Source: Chloroflexota bacterium (GTDB taxonomy: Bacteria > Chloroflexota > Anaerolineae > Anaerolineales > DRMV01). From it: 12,850 bases of DNA. The stretch lies in contig JAADCW010000233.1 in assembly GCA_013154225.1 (NCBI GenBank), forward strand, positions 1 to 12,850. Reading direction: 5' to 3'. The position numbers and the translations under genes are program-made. This document shows, in pieces, positions 12,453-12,850 of this stretch (position 1 is its first letter; each line of letters starts with the position of its first letter). The notes beneath the pieces are model-generated. The model was not told the origin of the DNA. It worked only from the letters and a program-made list of their open reading frames with translations, and ran no database searches.

Positions 12453-12850
12453 AGAGGCTCCAGAAGGTGTTGCGGGATACAATGGGCTTCCATTGTACCG
12501 CGAGTTGCGGTGGGAAGCGCGCTTTGGAGGCTTTCTAAGGAAGGGAAGCCGACCAAATGGGCTTGGCAGTGGTGGCGGCAATCGGAAGCGCCAAAGCCGG
12601 GCAGGGGAATGTAAGCCTCAGGTTGAGCGGCCAGGGCTTGGGCCCATTGGCATTCCCAAGGGAGGGAAGCCGCGGCTGTGGTCCATCCCCAGGCCACGGG
12701 CTGAGCGGCTGAGCGCAGGTAATCCACGTGCCAGCGGTGCCGGGCGCTGCCGCGGAGATGGCGCCCCAAGCGGCTTTGGATGCCCCCAGGGCCGTGGGCG
12801 CTGCCCGTGTAAACGTACCACCCTGCGGGGAAGAAGGCGTCGCCGCGGCG
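12446..12850 (-). CDS. DUF123 / GIY-YIG-like domain protein, N-terminus beyond window
   Basis: The 134 visible residues match the DUF123 family, which is related to GIY-YIG endonucleases and is found alone or fused to DNA-repair proteins. The start of the domain is at the window edge: GWYVYTGSAHGPGG (the GIY-YIG equivalent), SRLGRHLRG with the conserved Arg, HRWHVDYLRS, WECQWAQAL with the candidate catalytic Glu, and PLPGFGASDCRHHCQAHLVG. About 30 residues after this are unlike the family and overlap a promoter-like sequence. Family function is not firmly known; structure-specific nuclease activity is the usual guess. The stop codon lies inside the lspA start region (7-nt overlap), so the order on the minus strand is DUF123, lspA, rluD. 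Confidence 0.85.
   Translation of the reverse strand, partial: RRGDAFFPAGWYVYTGSAHGPGGIQSRLGRHLRGSARHRWHVDYLRSAAQPVAWGWTTAAASLPWECQWAQALAAQPEAYIPLPGFGASDCRHHCQAHLVGFPSLESLQSALPTATRGTMEAHCIPQHLLEPLC
12478..12497. promoter_or_regulatory. Perfect 8+4+8 inverted repeat over a candidate lspA -10
   Basis: TACAATGG (12478-12485), GCTT, CCATTGTA (12490-12497) is a perfect palindrome. The minus strand carries TACAAT at 12492-12497, a candidate -10 that would start lspA transcription near 12485, about 33 nt before its ATG. The other arm carries the same hexamer for the plus strand. It could be an operator, or a hairpin in read-through mRNA. It lies in the poorly conserved end of DUF123. Confidence 0.45.

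Overview
The window looks like chromosomal DNA from a GC-rich bacterium, most plausibly a Chloroflexota member of the Anaerolineae type. That is an inference from gene content and protein style: a DUF35-type thiolase, a COG0731 radical SAM protein, a TPR lytic transglycosylase with a Thr-Pro linker, and a YacP-like NYN protein. No rRNA or other marker is present to settle it. Coding density is high, several neighbouring genes overlap, and I see no CRISPR array, tRNA, insertion sequence or phage gene.

Left part (1-2442). A thiolase-family gene runs off the left edge on the minus strand and is divergent from acpS (holo-ACP synthase). The acpS start lies immediately behind an extended -10 element and may be leaderless. 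A convergent spacer holding a strong hairpin separates acpS from a minus-strand COG0731 radical SAM gene that carries a winged-helix-like C-terminus.

Central part (2500-7149). This is a menaquinone block. menA (DHNA prenyltransferase) lies on the minus strand. About 400 bp away, on the plus strand, a tightly overlapping cluster runs tetR - menF (isochorismate synthase) - DAHP synthase (type I-beta, no N-terminal regulatory domain) - menH. A perfect 7+2+7 palindrome of TetR-operator type sits at the predicted menA transcription start. The sequence therefore suggests a TetR-family switch that joins entry into the shikimate pathway, the chorismate-to-isochorismate branch point and the prenylation step. 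menD, menC, menE and menB are not in the window. This is the best candidate for an undescribed regulatory system here.

Right part (7169-12850), all on the minus strand. An alpha/beta hydrolase overlaps a NYN/YacP-like putative RNase. Upstream is an 812-residue TPR lytic transglycosylase with a lipoprotein-like leader. Further upstream is an overlapping group in the order DUF123 (GIY-YIG-like), lspA, rluD. A perfect 8+4+8 inverted repeat overlaps a candidate -10 just in front of lspA.

Regulatory theme: five starts (thiolase, acpS, menA, transglycosylase, lspA) have a -10-like hexamer of the form TACAAT, TATCAT or TATACT. In three of them it is preceded by TGN, and none has a convincing -35. 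This suggests that extended -10 promoters are normal in this genome. All function calls rest on motif recognition by eye; no database search was possible.
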